Positions 24,696-33,204 are shown, counted from the stretch's first letter. The stretch: DNA of 64,000 bases from Streptomyces griseocarneus (GCF_014655595.1 NZ_BNBL01000003.1:520958-584957), one strand, 5' to 3'. The notes: a model not told the origin generated them from the letters alone. A program made the numbers and translations.

Positions 24696-25674
24696 GGGGC
24701 GGGGCGCTCCGTTCAGATGTCGTGGCGGTATCCGCGAGCAGTTCCCGGAAGGCGCGGGCCACCACGTCCGGGTCCTCCATCATCGCGACATGACCCGCTT
24801 CCAGAAGCGTCAGCAACCGCGAGTCGCGGAACGCCTTGCTCGCGCGGCGGGCCATACGGATGGAGACGAGCTGGTCGCGCACTCCGTACACCAGCAGAGT
24901 AGGGGCAAGGACCTTCTCCGCCTGACGCCACAGCGAATGCTGTCCGCCGAGCGTGTAGGCGTCGACGATGCCGCGGGCCGAGCGCGCCATGACCTCCCAG
25001 AAATAGGGGAGCTCCAGCCGCCGCTCGTACTCGGCCACCGCCAGGGCGAATCCTTCGGGCGACACCCGCGCGGGGTCGCCGTAGCACAGGGCCAGCACCT
25101 CGCGGGTGCGGCGCTCGGGCGTCCAGTCCTTGGTCATCCGGGCGAAGAGCGAGACGACGCCCGGCACGGCCAGCAGCCCGGTGGGCACCGCCGTGCGCTG
25201 GGGCCGCAGCTCCGGGAGGGCGGGCGAGACGAGCGTGAGGGTGCGGACCAGGTCGGGCCGCACCGCCGCGACGCGGGTGGCGATGGCGCCGCCCATCGAG
25301 TTGCCGATGAGGTGGACGGGTCCCCGGCCGGAGGCGTCGAGGTAACGGATGACCACGCGCGCGTACCCGGTGATGGAGTAGTCGCCGTCCTCCGGGGGCG
25401 GTGCGTCGCCGAAGCCGGGCAGGTCCAGCGCCTCGCCGTCGACGGTGTCCGCGAGCCGCTCCATCAGCTCGGACCAGTTCTGCGAGGAACCGCCGAGTCC
25501 GTGGACGTAGAGCGCGGGCGGCAGCCCCTCGCGGGCGGGCGGCCGGGAGCGCACGGCCAGCGTGATCCCGGGCAGGGTCACCGTGCGCAGCTTCTCGCCC
25601 GCACTGACCTGCGAGGACCGCGTGGGCGGCACCACCGGCACGGCGCGGGCATCCGGCGACTCGGTCGAAGACAT
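24688..25674 (-). CDS. Alpha/beta-fold hydrolase
   Basis: 328 aa. The core is a typical alpha/beta hydrolase: LYVHGLGGSSQNW gives the oxyanion HG motif, GNSMGG the nucleophile elbow (Ser), YGVRDQLV the acid strand and EAGHVAMMED the catalytic His. The nucleophile Ser sits in GNSMGG, not the commoner GHSMGG. No signal peptide is visible. The substrate is unknown; it may be an esterase or lipase. Its stop overlaps the DUF3152 start, so the pair is probably one transcription unit. A TAACAT hexamer at 25687-25682 lies 7 nt before the ATG, consistent with a leaderless mRNA. Confidence 0.88.
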   Translation of the reverse strand: MSSTESPDARAVPVVPPTRSSQVSAGEKLRTVTLPGITLAVRSRPPAREGLPPALYVHGLGGSSQNWSELMERLADTVDGEALDLPGFGDAPPPEDGDYSITGYARVVIRYLDASGRGPVHLIGNSMGGAIATRVAAVRPDLVRTLTLVSPALPELRPQRTAVPTGLLAVPGVVSLFARMTKDWTPERRTREVLALCYGDPARVSPEGFALAVAEYERRLELPYFWEVMARSARGIVDAYTLGGQHSLWRQAEKVLAPTLLVYGVRDQLVSIRMARRASKAFRDSRLLTLLEAGHVAMMEDPDVVARAFRELLADTATTSERSAPPRG

Positions 25675-25681
25675 GCGGGCA

Positions 25682-25687
25682 ATGTTA
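25682..25687 (-). promoter_or_regulatory. -10 element for the hydrolase-DUF3152 unit
   Basis: TAACAT on the minus strand, 7 nt before ATG 25674; leaderless spacing. Confidence 0.5.
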
Positions 25688-25756
25688 CGAGACGATCACG
25701 CCGGGGCTGTTGTGGCGGCGGTCACAGATCGTCTGGCGGTGCGCGTCCGCGTCTCC

Positions 25757-25762
25757 TAGGCT
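25757..25762 (+). promoter_or_regulatory. -10 element for the small acidic protein gene
   Basis: TAGGCT lies 52 bp before the ATG at 25815. This gene has its own ribosome site, so a short 5' leader of about 45 nt is expected. Confidence 0.4.
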
Positions 25763-25814
25763 CGTACCAAGGAGTACGAGGGCGCTCATCCTGGATGCTG
25801 GAAAGGGATCCCGC

Positions 25815-26045
25815 ATGCCTGTCGACCCGACCGACCCGGACACCTTCGAGGAAGTGGACCTCGTGGAAACCGACGTGATCACCTACGACGCCGAGGCGCC
25901 GGAGGCCGACGCCGCGGAGCAGCACGCCGACCTGGCCCCGCAGCGCGACGACGCCCCGCCGTCCGGCGACTCCGGCGAGGCCAACGAGGCCGACCGGGCC
26001 GAGCAGGCCCGGGTGGTCGAGATCGACGAGGACGACTACCGCTAG
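25815..26045 (+). CDS. Small acidic protein, unknown function
   Basis: 76 aa, strongly acidic throughout (repeated Asp/Glu, for example DPDTFEEVDLVETD near the start and VVEIDEDDYR at the end) with no hydrophobic segment. It is probably cytosolic and partly disordered. GGAAAGGGA precedes the ATG at a normal distance. It is divergent from the hydrolase and upstream of the TetR gene. I recognise no domain and propose no function. The following 190 bp contain only the TetR promoter region. Confidence 0.72.
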   Translation: MPVDPTDPDTFEEVDLVETDVITYDAEAPEADAAEQHADLAPQRDDAPPSGDSGEANEADRAEQARVVEIDEDDYR

Positions 26046-26237
26046 CCGCCGCGGTCCGGTACGACGGGGCATACGACCGGGACGGCCGGGGCGCCGTGTA
26101 CCGCTTGTCGAGTTTGTCGGCTTCCCACAGCGTCCGGTCCGTGAAATTCTCCGCTCCGACCACGCACGGCCCGGTTACCCAAAAGTACGATGGCGGGCGC
26201 GGTGCACACCGTGCACGGAACAATCATGGGAGGCGGC

Positions 26238-26876
26238 GTGACAGCCATCGAGCAGACCGAGGCGCGCCCGCGAGGCACGCGCCTGCCGCGCCGAGCCCGA
26301 CGAAACCAGCTCCTGGGCGCCGCGCAGGAGGTCTTCGTGGCGCAGGGGTACCACGCGGCGGCCATGGACGACATCGCCGAGCGCGCGGGCGTGAGCAAGC
26401 CGGTCCTCTACCAGCACTTCCCCGGAAAGCTGGACCTCTATCTGGCGCTGCTGGACCAGCACTGCGAGAACCTCCTCCAGGCCGTCCGCACCGCGCTCGC
26501 CTCCACCTCCGAGAACAAGCTGCGGGTGGCGGCCACCATGGACGCCTACTTCGCGTACGTGGAGGACGAGGGCGGCGCCTTCCGCCTGGTCTTCGAGTCC
26601 GACCTGACCAACGAGCCGGCCGTGCGCGAGCGCGTCGAGCGCGTCTCGCTGGAGTGCGCCGAGGCGATCAGCGACGTGGTCGCCGAGGACACCGGCCTGT
26701 CGAAGGACGAGGCGATGCTGCTGGCCGTGGGCCTCGGCGGGGTCTCCCAGGTCGTGGCCCGCTACTGGCTCTCCAGCGAGAGCGCCGTGCCCCGCGAGAC
26801 CGCGGTCCAGCTGCTGACCTCGCTGGCCTGGCGCGGCATCGCGGGCTTCCCCAAGGTCGCGCACGAGCAGCACTGA
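26238..26876 (+). CDS. TetR/AcrR-family transcriptional regulator
   Basis: 212 aa from GTG 26238, preceded by GGGAGGCGGC; the longer frame upstream lacks a ribosome site. The N-terminal HTH is standard (RRNQLLGAAQEVFVAQGYHAAAMDDIAERAGVSKPVLYQHFPGK). The C-terminal ligand domain (about residues 70-205) has no recognisable ligand signature. Its position just before a DUF3107 gene matches Rv3208-Rv3208A in mycobacteria, so it appears to be a conserved actinobacterial regulator, not one tied to a nearby exporter. Target operators cannot be deduced here. Confidence 0.93.
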   Translation: MTAIEQTEARPRGTRLPRRARRNQLLGAAQEVFVAQGYHAAAMDDIAERAGVSKPVLYQHFPGKLDLYLALLDQHCENLLQAVRTALASTSENKLRVAATMDAYFAYVEDEGGAFRLVFESDLTNEPAVRERVERVSLECAEAISDVVAEDTGLSKDEAMLLAVGLGGVSQVVARYWLSSESAVPRETAVQLLTSLAWRGIAGFPKVAHEQH

Positions 26877-27042
26877 CCCCCGCGCCCGGGCGCGTCGCAC
26901 GTGTTCGCTGCGAGCGTGCGGACCGGGCCCGGCCGGGCGCCCGCGCCCGGCTAATGTGTGGAACGTACGGCGCGGCTCACTCCGCGCACCCCTCCCCTGG
27001 GCACAGCCGAGGGGGAACCCAAAACCTTCGGAGGGACAGACC

Positions 27043-27270
27043 GTGGAGGTCAAGATCGGCGTGCAGCACGCGCCCCGCGAGATCGTTCTGGAGAGCGGGC
27101 TGGCTGCCGAGGAGGTCGAGCGCGCGGTGTCCGAGGCGCTGGCCGGCAAGTCGCAGCTGCTGACCCTGGTGGACGACCGCGGCCGCAAGGTCATGGTCCC
27201 GGCCGACCGCCTGGCGTACGTGGAGATCGGCGAGCCCACCGTCCGCAAGGTCGGCTTCGGCGCGATGTGA
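27043..27270 (+). CDS. DUF3107 family small protein
   Basis: 75 aa, GTG start preceded by GGAGGGACAG. The sequence begins VEVKIGVQHAPREIVLES and ends in EPTVRKVGFGAM, characteristic of DUF3107 (homologue of Rv3208A/TB9.4). It is a small soluble protein conserved across actinobacteria with unknown function. The 5' region overlaps no other gene. A long inverted repeat lies 20 bp after the stop. Confidence 0.9.
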   Translation: MEVKIGVQHAPREIVLESGLAAEEVERAVSEALAGKSQLLTLVDDRGRKVMVPADRLAYVEIGEPTVRKVGFGAM

Positions 27271-27289
27271 CCCGCTTTCAGCGGAAATG

Positions 27290-27332
27290 AACGGCGGGGC
27301 CCCGGTGTTGAATTCACCGGGGCCCCGCCGTT
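27290..27332 (+). terminator. Strong terminator after the DUF3107 gene
   Basis: A perfect 18-bp stem (27290-27307 with 27315-27332) closes a 7-nt AT-rich loop (ttgaatt), followed by a short T-containing stretch. Confidence 0.85.
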
Positions 27333-27438
27333 CTTCGCACGTCACACCGGGCCCGGAACGAGGGTTGCCCGGGGCGGTCATGGGGTAAGACCGCTACGAC
27401 CGATTTGCACCCCGCTTCTCGGCCACTCACGGGAGGGA

Positions 27439-27723
27439 ATGAGCATGATCCTCTGGGAAGCGCTCGGCTCGGTCCTGATCGGCCTCGCCGTCTCCTACGG
27501 AGCCCTGCGGTGGCTTCCCCCGCGCTACGGGCACTTCCGCTCCCGCACCCTCGCGCTGTCCACCGGACCGGTCGCCGCGCTGTTCGGCGCCCTGCTGACC
27601 CACTCGGTGCTGGGGCCGGGCCACACCCTTGCCACCCTCGGGGTGTCGCTGGGCGTGGCCGTCGCGCTGCTCTCCCTGCTGCTGCGCCCGGCGGCCCGGG
27701 CCCGCCGATCAGCCACGGCCTGA
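27439..27723 (+). CDS. Small membrane protein, unknown function
   Basis: 94 aa with three predicted hydrophobic segments (ILWEALGSVLIGLAVSYGAL; LSTGPVAALFGALLTHSVL; LATLGVSLGVAVALLSLLL) and a basic C-terminus (RPAARARRSA). GGGAGGGAATGAGC gives a ribosome site; an alternative ATG lies two codons downstream. It is convergent with the ferritin-like gene and has its own 100-bp upstream region after the DUF3107 terminator. I recognise no family. Confidence 0.7.
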   Translation: MSMILWEALGSVLIGLAVSYGALRWLPPRYGHFRSRTLALSTGPVAALFGALLTHSVLGPGHTLATLGVSLGVAVALLSLLLRPAARARRSATA

Positions 27724-27781
27724 GGGGCGGACCCGCGGGATCCGGTGGTGCGCGTTGTCGCTACCGCTGCCGCGTCCTTCG

Positions 27782-28528
27782 TTACGCCGCCAGGCCGAGC
27801 GCTGCCATCCGCTTGGTGTGCGCCTCGGTGATCCGGGAGAACATCTTCCCGACCTCCGCCAGGTCGAAGCCGCCGGCCACGCCGCCCACCAGCATCGTCG
27901 ACAGTGCGTCACGGTCGGCGACCACGCGCTGCGCCTGCGAGAGCGCCTCGCCCATCAGCCGCCGCGCCCACAGCGCGAGCCGGCCGCCCACGCGCGGCTC
28001 GGCCTCGATCGCGGCGCGCACCTTCTCGACCGCGAACGTGGCGTGCCCGGTGTCGTCCAGCACGGCCAGCACCAGCGCCCGGGTGTCGGAGTCCAGCCGG
28101 GCCGCGACCTCGCGGTAGAAGTCGCTGGCGATCGAGTCGCCCACATAGGCCTTGACCAGGCCCTCGAGCCAGTCCGACGGCGCGGTCTGGCGGTGGAACT
28201 CGTCCACGCCGGCCGCGAAGGGCTCCATGGCCCCGGTGGGCTGCACGTCGATGGCCTCCAGGCGGTCCCGCAGGCGCTGGAAGTGCTGGAACTCCGCCGC
28301 GGCCATCTTGGCGAGCGCGGCCTTGTCGTCCAGGGTCGGCGCCAGCTTGGCGTCCTCCGCCAGCCGCTCGAAGGCGGCCAGCTCGCCGTAGGCGAGGGCG
28401 CCGAGCAGGTCCACCACGGCCGCCCGGTACTGCGGGTCGGCGGAGGCGTGGGCCCAGTCCTGGGCGGCGATTCCGGTGAGCTCGGCCACGGGCTCGGTGG
28501 CGTTCTCTGGCGTGTCGGGCGTCTCCAT
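27782..28528 (-). CDS. Ferritin-like-fold protein
   Basis: 248 aa from ATG 28528. Helical, with iron-site-like motifs EFQHF near the end of the second helix and a later DDTGHATF; YGELAAFERLAEDA begins a helix of the ferritin-like four-helix fold. It corresponds in position to Rv3210c in mycobacteria, next to the DEAD-box helicase. Whether it binds iron is unknown: the spacing ExxH is present, but I cannot confirm a full di-iron set. A TATCGT hexamer ends 7 nt before the ATG on the minus strand, so the transcript is likely leaderless. The longer upstream reading frame has atypical codons and is not adopted. Confidence 0.85.
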   Translation of the reverse strand: METPDTPENATEPVAELTGIAAQDWAHASADPQYRAAVVDLLGALAYGELAAFERLAEDAKLAPTLDDKAALAKMAAAEFQHFQRLRDRLEAIDVQPTGAMEPFAAGVDEFHRQTAPSDWLEGLVKAYVGDSIASDFYREVAARLDSDTRALVLAVLDDTGHATFAVEKVRAAIEAEPRVGGRLALWARRLMGEALSQAQRVVADRDALSTMLVGGVAGGFDLAEVGKMFSRITEAHTKRMAALGLAA

Positions 28529-28535
28529 GCAGCGA

Positions 28536-28541
28536 ACGATA
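28536..28541 (-). promoter_or_regulatory. -10 element for the ferritin-like gene
   Basis: TATCGT on the minus strand, 7 nt before ATG 28528. Confidence 0.5.
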
Positions 28542-28950
28542 GCCCCCCGCGCGACACGCGGAAGCCCCTGGTCAGACACTTCCTCCGGATCCGGACACGG
28601 GATTGTCCGGACACACATGCGCCTTTCCGGGGTACAGTGGTAATAGGCCAGTCGAGTATTCGACGGGCCGAACTCATGCTGAGTCTTCTGGGGGCGCGTC
28701 TCCGGAGCACCAGCGGATGCCCGGTCGGTGGCCCGATCGGCTTCCACAAAACCGACCGCCCTCCGCGCGGTACGTACGAGACGTACGCACACCTGGAGGG
28801 ATCCGCTAGCGGCACGTGTGCTCGAGCGAAGGCAGTGGTCCCGCGTCACCCGGTCACCCCATGGCCGGATCGTCACCCGGCGCGGTCCGTACGTCACATT
28901 CGTACGACCCCCTTCGCGCGCCACGCGCCGCGTCTCACAGAAGAGGCAAG
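28542..28950 (+). promoter_or_regulatory. Long structured leader/promoter region of the DEAD-box helicase gene
   Basis: About 410 bp without a convincing gene. It holds a candidate -10 TACAGT near 28651, an inverted repeat gtcga-gtat-tcgac (around 28663), a 6-bp stem gtacgt/acgtac with a 5-nt loop (28770-28786), and two cgtacg palindromes separated by 7 nt (around 28888-28906). In-frame codons between an upstream ATG (28861) and the chosen start include AGA AGA, TCT, CTT and CAT, unlike coding DNA here. I read it as a 5' leader, possibly regulatory. Confidence 0.5.
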
Positions 28951-28953
28951 ATT

Positions 28954-31431
28954 CTGTCCACTTTCCGCGAACTCGGGATTCTGTCCGAAACTGCCGAAGC
29001 CCTCGAGGCCGTCGGCATCGTGCATCCGTTCCCCATCCAGGAGATGACGCTCCCGGTCGCCCTCTCGGGCTCCGACGTCATCGGCCAGGCCAAGACCGGC
29101 ACCGGAAAGACGTTGGGCTTCGGCCTGCCCCTGCTGGAGCGCGTCGTGGTCCCCGCGGACGTCGAGGCCGGCCGGGCGAAGCCCGAGCAGCTGACCGACG
29201 CCGCCCAGGCGCTCATCGTGGTCCCCACCCGTGAGCTCTGCCAGCAGGTCACCAACGACCTCCTCACCGCCGGCAAGGTCCGCAACGTCCGCGTCCAGGC
29301 CATCTACGGCGGCCGCGCCTACGAGCCCCAGGTCGAGGCCCTCAAGAAGGGCGTCGACGTGATCGTCGGCACGCCCGGCCGACTGCTGGACCTCGCGGGC
29401 CAGAAGAAGCTCAGCCTCGCCCACATCAAGGCGCTCGTCCTGGACGAGGCCGACGAGATGCTCGACCTGGGCTTTCTGCCCGACGTCGAGCGCATCATCA
29501 CGATGCTGCCGGCCAAGCGCCAGACGATGCTGTTCTCGGCCACCATGCCGGGCGCCGTCATCTCCCTCGCGCGTCGCTACATGTCGCAGCCCACGCACAT
29601 CCGCGCCACCTCGCCGGACGACGAGGGCCAGACCCACGCCAACATCGCCCAGCACATCTTCCGCGCCCACAACATGGACAAGCCGGAGATGGTCGCCCGC
29701 ATCCTGCAGGCGGAGGGCCGCAACCGCGCGATGATCTTCTGCCGCACGAAGCGGACCGCCGCCGACATCTCCGAGCAGCTCACCCGCCGCGGCTTCGCGG
29801 CCGGCGCCGTCCACGGCGACCTCGGCCAGGGCGCCCGCGAGCAGGCGCTGCGCGCCTTCCGCAACGGCAAGGTCGACGTCCTGGTCTGCACGGACGTCGC
29901 CGCCCGAGGCATCGACGTGGACGACGTCACGCACGTCGTCAACTACCAGACCCCCGAGGACGAGAAGACCTACCTGCACCGCATCGGCCGCACCGGCCGC
30001 GCGGGCAAGTCGGGTACGGCCGTCACGCTGGTCGACTGGGACGACATCCCGCGCTGGAAGCTCATCAACAAGGCGCTCGACCTGCCGTTCGACGAGCCGG
30101 AGGAGACGTACTCCACGTCCCCCCACCTCTACGAGCTGCTGGGCATCCCCGCCGGCACGAAGGGCATCCTGCCGCGCTCCGAGCGGACGCTGGCCGGGCT
30201 CGCGGCCGAGGAGATCGAGGACCTCGGCGAGCCGGGCGGCCGGGGCCGCGGCGACCGTGACCGTGACCGCGGTCGTGGTCCCAAGGCCGCCACGGAGGAG
30301 CGCACGGAGCGGACCCGCACCCCGCGCCAGCGTCGCCGCACGCGCGGTGGCTCGGCCGTGGCCTCCGCCGCCGCTCCGGCCGCACCGGCCGCTCCGGTGG
30401 CCGAGGAGCTCTCCGGCGCTCCCGAGACCCCGGCGCGCCCGCGCCGCCGTCGCCGCACGCGTAGCGGGTCGGCCGCGGCTCCGGCCGTCGCCGTCGCCGC
30501 GCCCGTCACCCCCGTGGTGACGGAGGCCCCGGCCCCGGTCGCCGAGACGGCCGTGGTGGCCGAGGCTCCGGCCGCCAAGCCGAAGCGCACCCGCACGGCG
30601 AAGAAGGCCGTCGCCGCCGTGGAGACGGTCGAGGCCGTCGCCCCGGTCGAGACGGTCGCCGCCGTCGAGACGGTCGTGGAGAAGCCGAAGCGGACCCGTA
30701 CGGCGAAGAAGGCCGTCGCCGTCGTCGACACCGCCGAGGCGGTCGAGACGGTCGTGGAGAAGCCCAAGCGCACCCGCGTCGCCAAGAAGGCCACCGCCGC
30801 CCCGGCCGAGGCCGCCGAGGTCGTCGAGACCGTCGTGGAGAAGCCGAAGCGCACCCGCACGGCCAAGAAGGCCGTCGCCGCCGTGGACACCGCCGAGGCC
30901 GTCGAGGCCGTCGAGGCCGAGGTGAAGCCGAAGCGGACCCGCGTCGCCAAGAAGGCCGCCGCCGTGGTCGAGACGGCCGAGGCCGTCGAGACCGTCGAGA
31001 CCGTCGTGGAGAAGCCCAAGCGCACCCGCACGGCCAAGAAGGCCGTCGCCGCCGTCGACACCGCCGAGGCCGTCGAGACGGTCGTGGAGAAGCCCAAGCG
31101 CACCCGCGTCGCCAAGAAGGCCACCGCCGCGGTCGAGACGGCCGAGGCCGCCGAGACCGTCGCGGAGAAGCCGAAGCGCACCCGCACGGCCAAGAAGGCC
31201 GTCGCCGCCGTCGAGACGGCCGAGGGTGCCGAGGTCGTCGCGGAGAAGCCCAAGCGGACCCGCACGACCAAGAAGGCCGCCGCCGTCGAGACGACGGAGG
31301 AGAAGCCGAAGCGCACGCGCACGGCCGCCAAGAAGGCCGCCGCCCCGGCGGTCGAGGCCGACGCCGAGGCCAAGCCGAAGCGCACGCGGACCGCCAAGAA
31401 GGCGGCCGCCCCGAAGGCCGCCTCGGCCTGA
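28954..31431 (+). CDS. DEAD-box RNA helicase with long repetitive Lys/Arg/Ala-rich tail
   Basis: 825 aa. A full DEAD-box core occupies about residues 1-390: Q-motif (FPIQ), Walker A AKTGTGKT (46-53), PTRELC, DEAD (near 164), SAT and HRIGRTGRAG. It should unwind structured RNA in ribosome assembly or cold response; the neighbouring gene order matches Rv3211 (rhlE). Residues 430-825 are disordered: RRRTRGG-type basic patches, then eleven KPKRTR units from residue 541. No ATG in coding-like sequence precedes the Q-motif; AGAAGAGG at 28941-28946 places CTG 28954 (7 nt away) or ATT 28951 (4 nt) as the likely start. GTG 28816 or ATG 28861 would add a non-coding-like N-terminus. Confidence 0.88.
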   Translation: MSTFRELGILSETAEALEAVGIVHPFPIQEMTLPVALSGSDVIGQAKTGTGKTLGFGLPLLERVVVPADVEAGRAKPEQLTDAAQALIVVPTRELCQQVTNDLLTAGKVRNVRVQAIYGGRAYEPQVEALKKGVDVIVGTPGRLLDLAGQKKLSLAHIKALVLDEADEMLDLGFLPDVERIITMLPAKRQTMLFSATMPGAVISLARRYMSQPTHIRATSPDDEGQTHANIAQHIFRAHNMDKPEMVARILQAEGRNRAMIFCRTKRTAADISEQLTRRGFAAGAVHGDLGQGAREQALRAFRNGKVDVLVCTDVAARGIDVDDVTHVVNYQTPEDEKTYLHRIGRTGRAGKSGTAVTLVDWDDIPRWKLINKALDLPFDEPEETYSTSPHLYELLGIPAGTKGILPRSERTLAGLAAEEIEDLGEPGGRGRGDRDRDRGRGPKAATEERTERTRTPRQRRRTRGGSAVASAAAPAAPAAPVAEELSGAPETPARPRRRRRTRSGSAAAPAVAVAAPVTPVVTEAPAPVAETAVVAEAPAAKPKRTRTAKKAVAAVETVEAVAPVETVAAVETVVEKPKRTRTAKKAVAVVDTAEAVETVVEKPKRTRVAKKATAAPAEAAEVVETVVEKPKRTRTAKKAVAAVDTAEAVEAVEAEVKPKRTRVAKKAAAVVETAEAVETVETVVEKPKRTRTAKKAVAAVDTAEAVETVVEKPKRTRVAKKATAAVETAEAAETVAEKPKRTRTAKKAVAAVETAEGAEVVAEKPKRTRTTKKAAAVETTEEKPKRTRTAAKKAAAPAVEADAEAKPKRTRTAKKAAAPKAASA
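30577..31425 (+). repeat. Degenerate tandem coding repeat: eleven KPKRTR(T/V)AKKA units
   Basis: Eleven copies of a KPKRTR core followed by AKKA-type residues are separated by acidic Val/Glu/Ala spacers of variable length (for example VAAVDTAEAVETVVE). DNA identity between units is high, with synonymous changes. The result alternates basic histone-H1-like and acidic patches. Confidence 0.9.
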
Positions 31432-31450
31432 CGGACATCACGCCGGCCGA

Positions 31451-31481
31451 CCGGACGGGCCGCGAACAGCGGCCCGTCCGG
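31451..31481 (+). terminator. Terminator after the DEAD-box helicase gene
   Basis: A perfect 13-bp stem (31451-31463 with 31469-31481) closes a gaaca loop 20 nt after the stop codon. Confidence 0.8.
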
Positions 31482-31502
31482 CGCGGCGTGAACTCCCGGC
31501 GT

Positions 31503-31508
31503 TAGCCT
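31503..31508 (+). promoter_or_regulatory. -10 element for the alpha/beta hydrolase gene
   Basis: TAGCCT lies 6 nt before ATG 31515; leaderless spacing. Confidence 0.5.
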
Positions 31509-31514
31509 CGAGGC

Positions 31515-32411
31515 ATGAGCCGGCCCCCCTTCCTCACCCTGCCCGCGTGCGCCAGCGCGTACCGCCTCGCCACCGCCCGCGGCGAGTTCGCCGTTCATGA
31601 CGCGCGCCCGGGCCCCTCGTCGGCGCACCGCGGCACCGTCCTGCTCGTACCGGGATTCACCGGCAGCAAGGAGGACTTCATCGGCCTCCTCGAGCCCCTG
31701 GCGGCCGCCGGCTACCGCGCGGTCGCCGTGGACGGGCGCGGACAGCACGAGACGCCCGGGCCCCGCGACGAAGCCGTCTACGCCCAGGCCGAGTTGGCCA
31801 GCGACGTACTGGCCCAGGCGGCCGCCCTCGCGGCGGACGACGACCGGCCCGGCATCCATCTCCTCGGGCACTCCCTCGGCGGTCTCATCACCCGCGCCGC
31901 CGTCCTCACGGACCCGTCCCCGTTCCGTTCGCTGACGGTCATGAGCAGCGGCGCCGGCTCGATCTCCGCGACGCAGCAGGCCCGGACCCGGGAACTGATC
32001 CAGGCCCTGGCGGTCCTCGACATGGAGAGCGTCTGGCAGGAGATGCAGCGTCGGGACGCCGAGAACGCGGTGGCGAACGGCGCGGCCCCGGGCCTCGCGG
32101 ACTTCCTGCACCGGCGCTGGACGACGACCGTCCCCGAGCAACTGATGGCGACGGGCCGCCAGTTGATCGAGGAGCCGGACCGCACCGCGGAGCTGGCGGC
32201 GGTGCCGCTGCCCAAGCACGTCATCTCCGGCGTGCTGGACTACGCCTGGCCGGTGCCGAGGATCACCGCGATGGCGAAGGAGCTCTCGGCGCACCGCACG
32301 ATCGTGTCGGGTGCGGGCCACTCCCCCAACGCGGAGCGCCCCGCCGAGACGGCCGAGGCCCTCGTCGGCTTCTGGCGCACGACGGAGCCGGACCCCACGG
32401 ACGAAGGCTGA
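31515..32411 (+). CDS. Alpha/beta-fold hydrolase
   Basis: 298 aa. Motifs in order: LLVPGFTGSKEDF (oxyanion region), VDGRGQHETPG, nucleophile elbow GHSLGG, an acidic residue after ISGVLDYAWPV, and the His in GAGHSPN. These give a Ser-Asp-His triad of the lysophospholipase/esterase type. No signal peptide is present. Substrate unknown. It starts 33 nt after the helicase terminator with its own -10 box, and its stop is only 7 bp from the convergent VOC gene, with no room for a separate terminator. Confidence 0.9.
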   Translation: MSRPPFLTLPACASAYRLATARGEFAVHDARPGPSSAHRGTVLLVPGFTGSKEDFIGLLEPLAAAGYRAVAVDGRGQHETPGPRDEAVYAQAELASDVLAQAAALAADDDRPGIHLLGHSLGGLITRAAVLTDPSPFRSLTVMSSGAGSISATQQARTRELIQALAVLDMESVWQEMQRRDAENAVANGAAPGLADFLHRRWTTTVPEQLMATGRQLIEEPDRTAELAAVPLPKHVISGVLDYAWPVPRITAMAKELSAHRTIVSGAGHSPNAERPAETAEALVGFWRTTEPDPTDEG

Positions 32412-32418
32412 GCGAGGG

Positions 32419-33204
32419 CTAGCAGCCCGACTTCGACGTCACCGTGAACATGGCCCCGCCGGCGTCGCGCAGCGTCGCCTCCCGGCCCGCACCGGTGCCG
32501 CCGGGCTCGTCGACGACCGATCCGCCGGCCGCGAGGGCGGACTCCACGGCCTTCTCGACGTCGTCGACGCGGAAGTAGACGTGCCAGCGCGGCCGGATGC
32601 GCGGGTCGGGGTCGGCCTCGATGGCCCCGCCGCGCAGGCAGGCCACGGTGTGCCCGCCGGCCCGTACGGTCACCATCTCGTCCTCGTAGCGGACCTCGCA
32701 GCGGTCCGGGCGGTCGACGGCCCAGTCGAAGATCTCGCCGTAGAACATGGCGGCCGCGAAGGCGTCCCGGGTGCGCAGCTCGAGCCAGGCGGGGGCGGAG
32801 CCCTTGCCGATGCCCCAGTCCGGGACGTTGCGGCCCTCCCAGAAGCCGAAGACGGCGCCCGCCGGGTCGGCGGCCAGGACCACCCTGCCGGTGCCGACGG
32901 CGAGCGGGCCCACGGCCACCGTTCCCCCGCGCTCGCGCACCCGGGACGCCACCATGTCGGCGTCGCCGACGGCGAAGTAGGAGGTCCAGGATTCGGCCAT
33001 GCCGATGCGGCGGGCGATGTCAGTGAGGCCGGCGACGGGTTTGCCGTCGCCGAGGGCCACGGAGAAGCCCTCGCCGAAGGAGCCGGTGCGGAAGGACCAG
33101 CCCAGGACCGCGCCGTAGAAGTTCTGTGCCGCGGGCAGGTCGGCGGTCAACAGGCTCACCCAGCAGGGCTGGCCCAGCCCCACCACGCGGTCAGTGGCCG
33201 CCAT
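32419..33204 (-). CDS. VOC-superfamily protein with two glyoxalase-like domains
   Basis: 261 aa consisting of two homologous beta-alpha-beta-beta-beta modules: residues about 10-125 (PCWVSLLTADLPAAQNFYGAVLGW ... AVFGFWEG) and 135-258 (AWLELRTRDAFAAAMFYGEIFDW ... GAMFTVTSKSGC). The YG-LGW/FDW signature is typical of VOC proteins related to glyoxalase or bleomycin-resistance proteins. Metal-ligand residues are not obvious, so the enzymatic role is uncertain. A GAGGCGAT ribosome site precedes the ATG. The VOC gene is convergent with the hydrolase and precedes no operon partner. Confidence 0.87.
   Translation of the reverse strand: MAATDRVVGLGQPCWVSLLTADLPAAQNFYGAVLGWSFRTGSFGEGFSVALGDGKPVAGLTDIARRIGMAESWTSYFAVGDADMVASRVRERGGTVAVGPLAVGTGRVVLAADPAGAVFGFWEGRNVPDWGIGKGSAPAWLELRTRDAFAAAMFYGEIFDWAVDRPDRCEVRYEDEMVTVRAGGHTVACLRGGAIEADPDPRIRPRWHVYFRVDDVEKAVESALAAGGSVVDEPGGTGAGREATLRDAGGAMFTVTSKSGC

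Noticed and set aside
28816..28953. N-terminal extension of the DEAD-box helicase from GTG 28816 or ATG 28861
   Set aside because: Codons in this stretch are atypical (AGA AGA, TCT, CTT) and it contains palindromic non-coding-like motifs; a ribosome site lies just before CTG 28954.
30129..32321. Long minus-strand ORF across the helicase tail and hydrolase
   Set aside because: It crosses the DEAD-box repeat and hydrolase genes in antisense; the repeats in it simply mirror the KPKRTR units.
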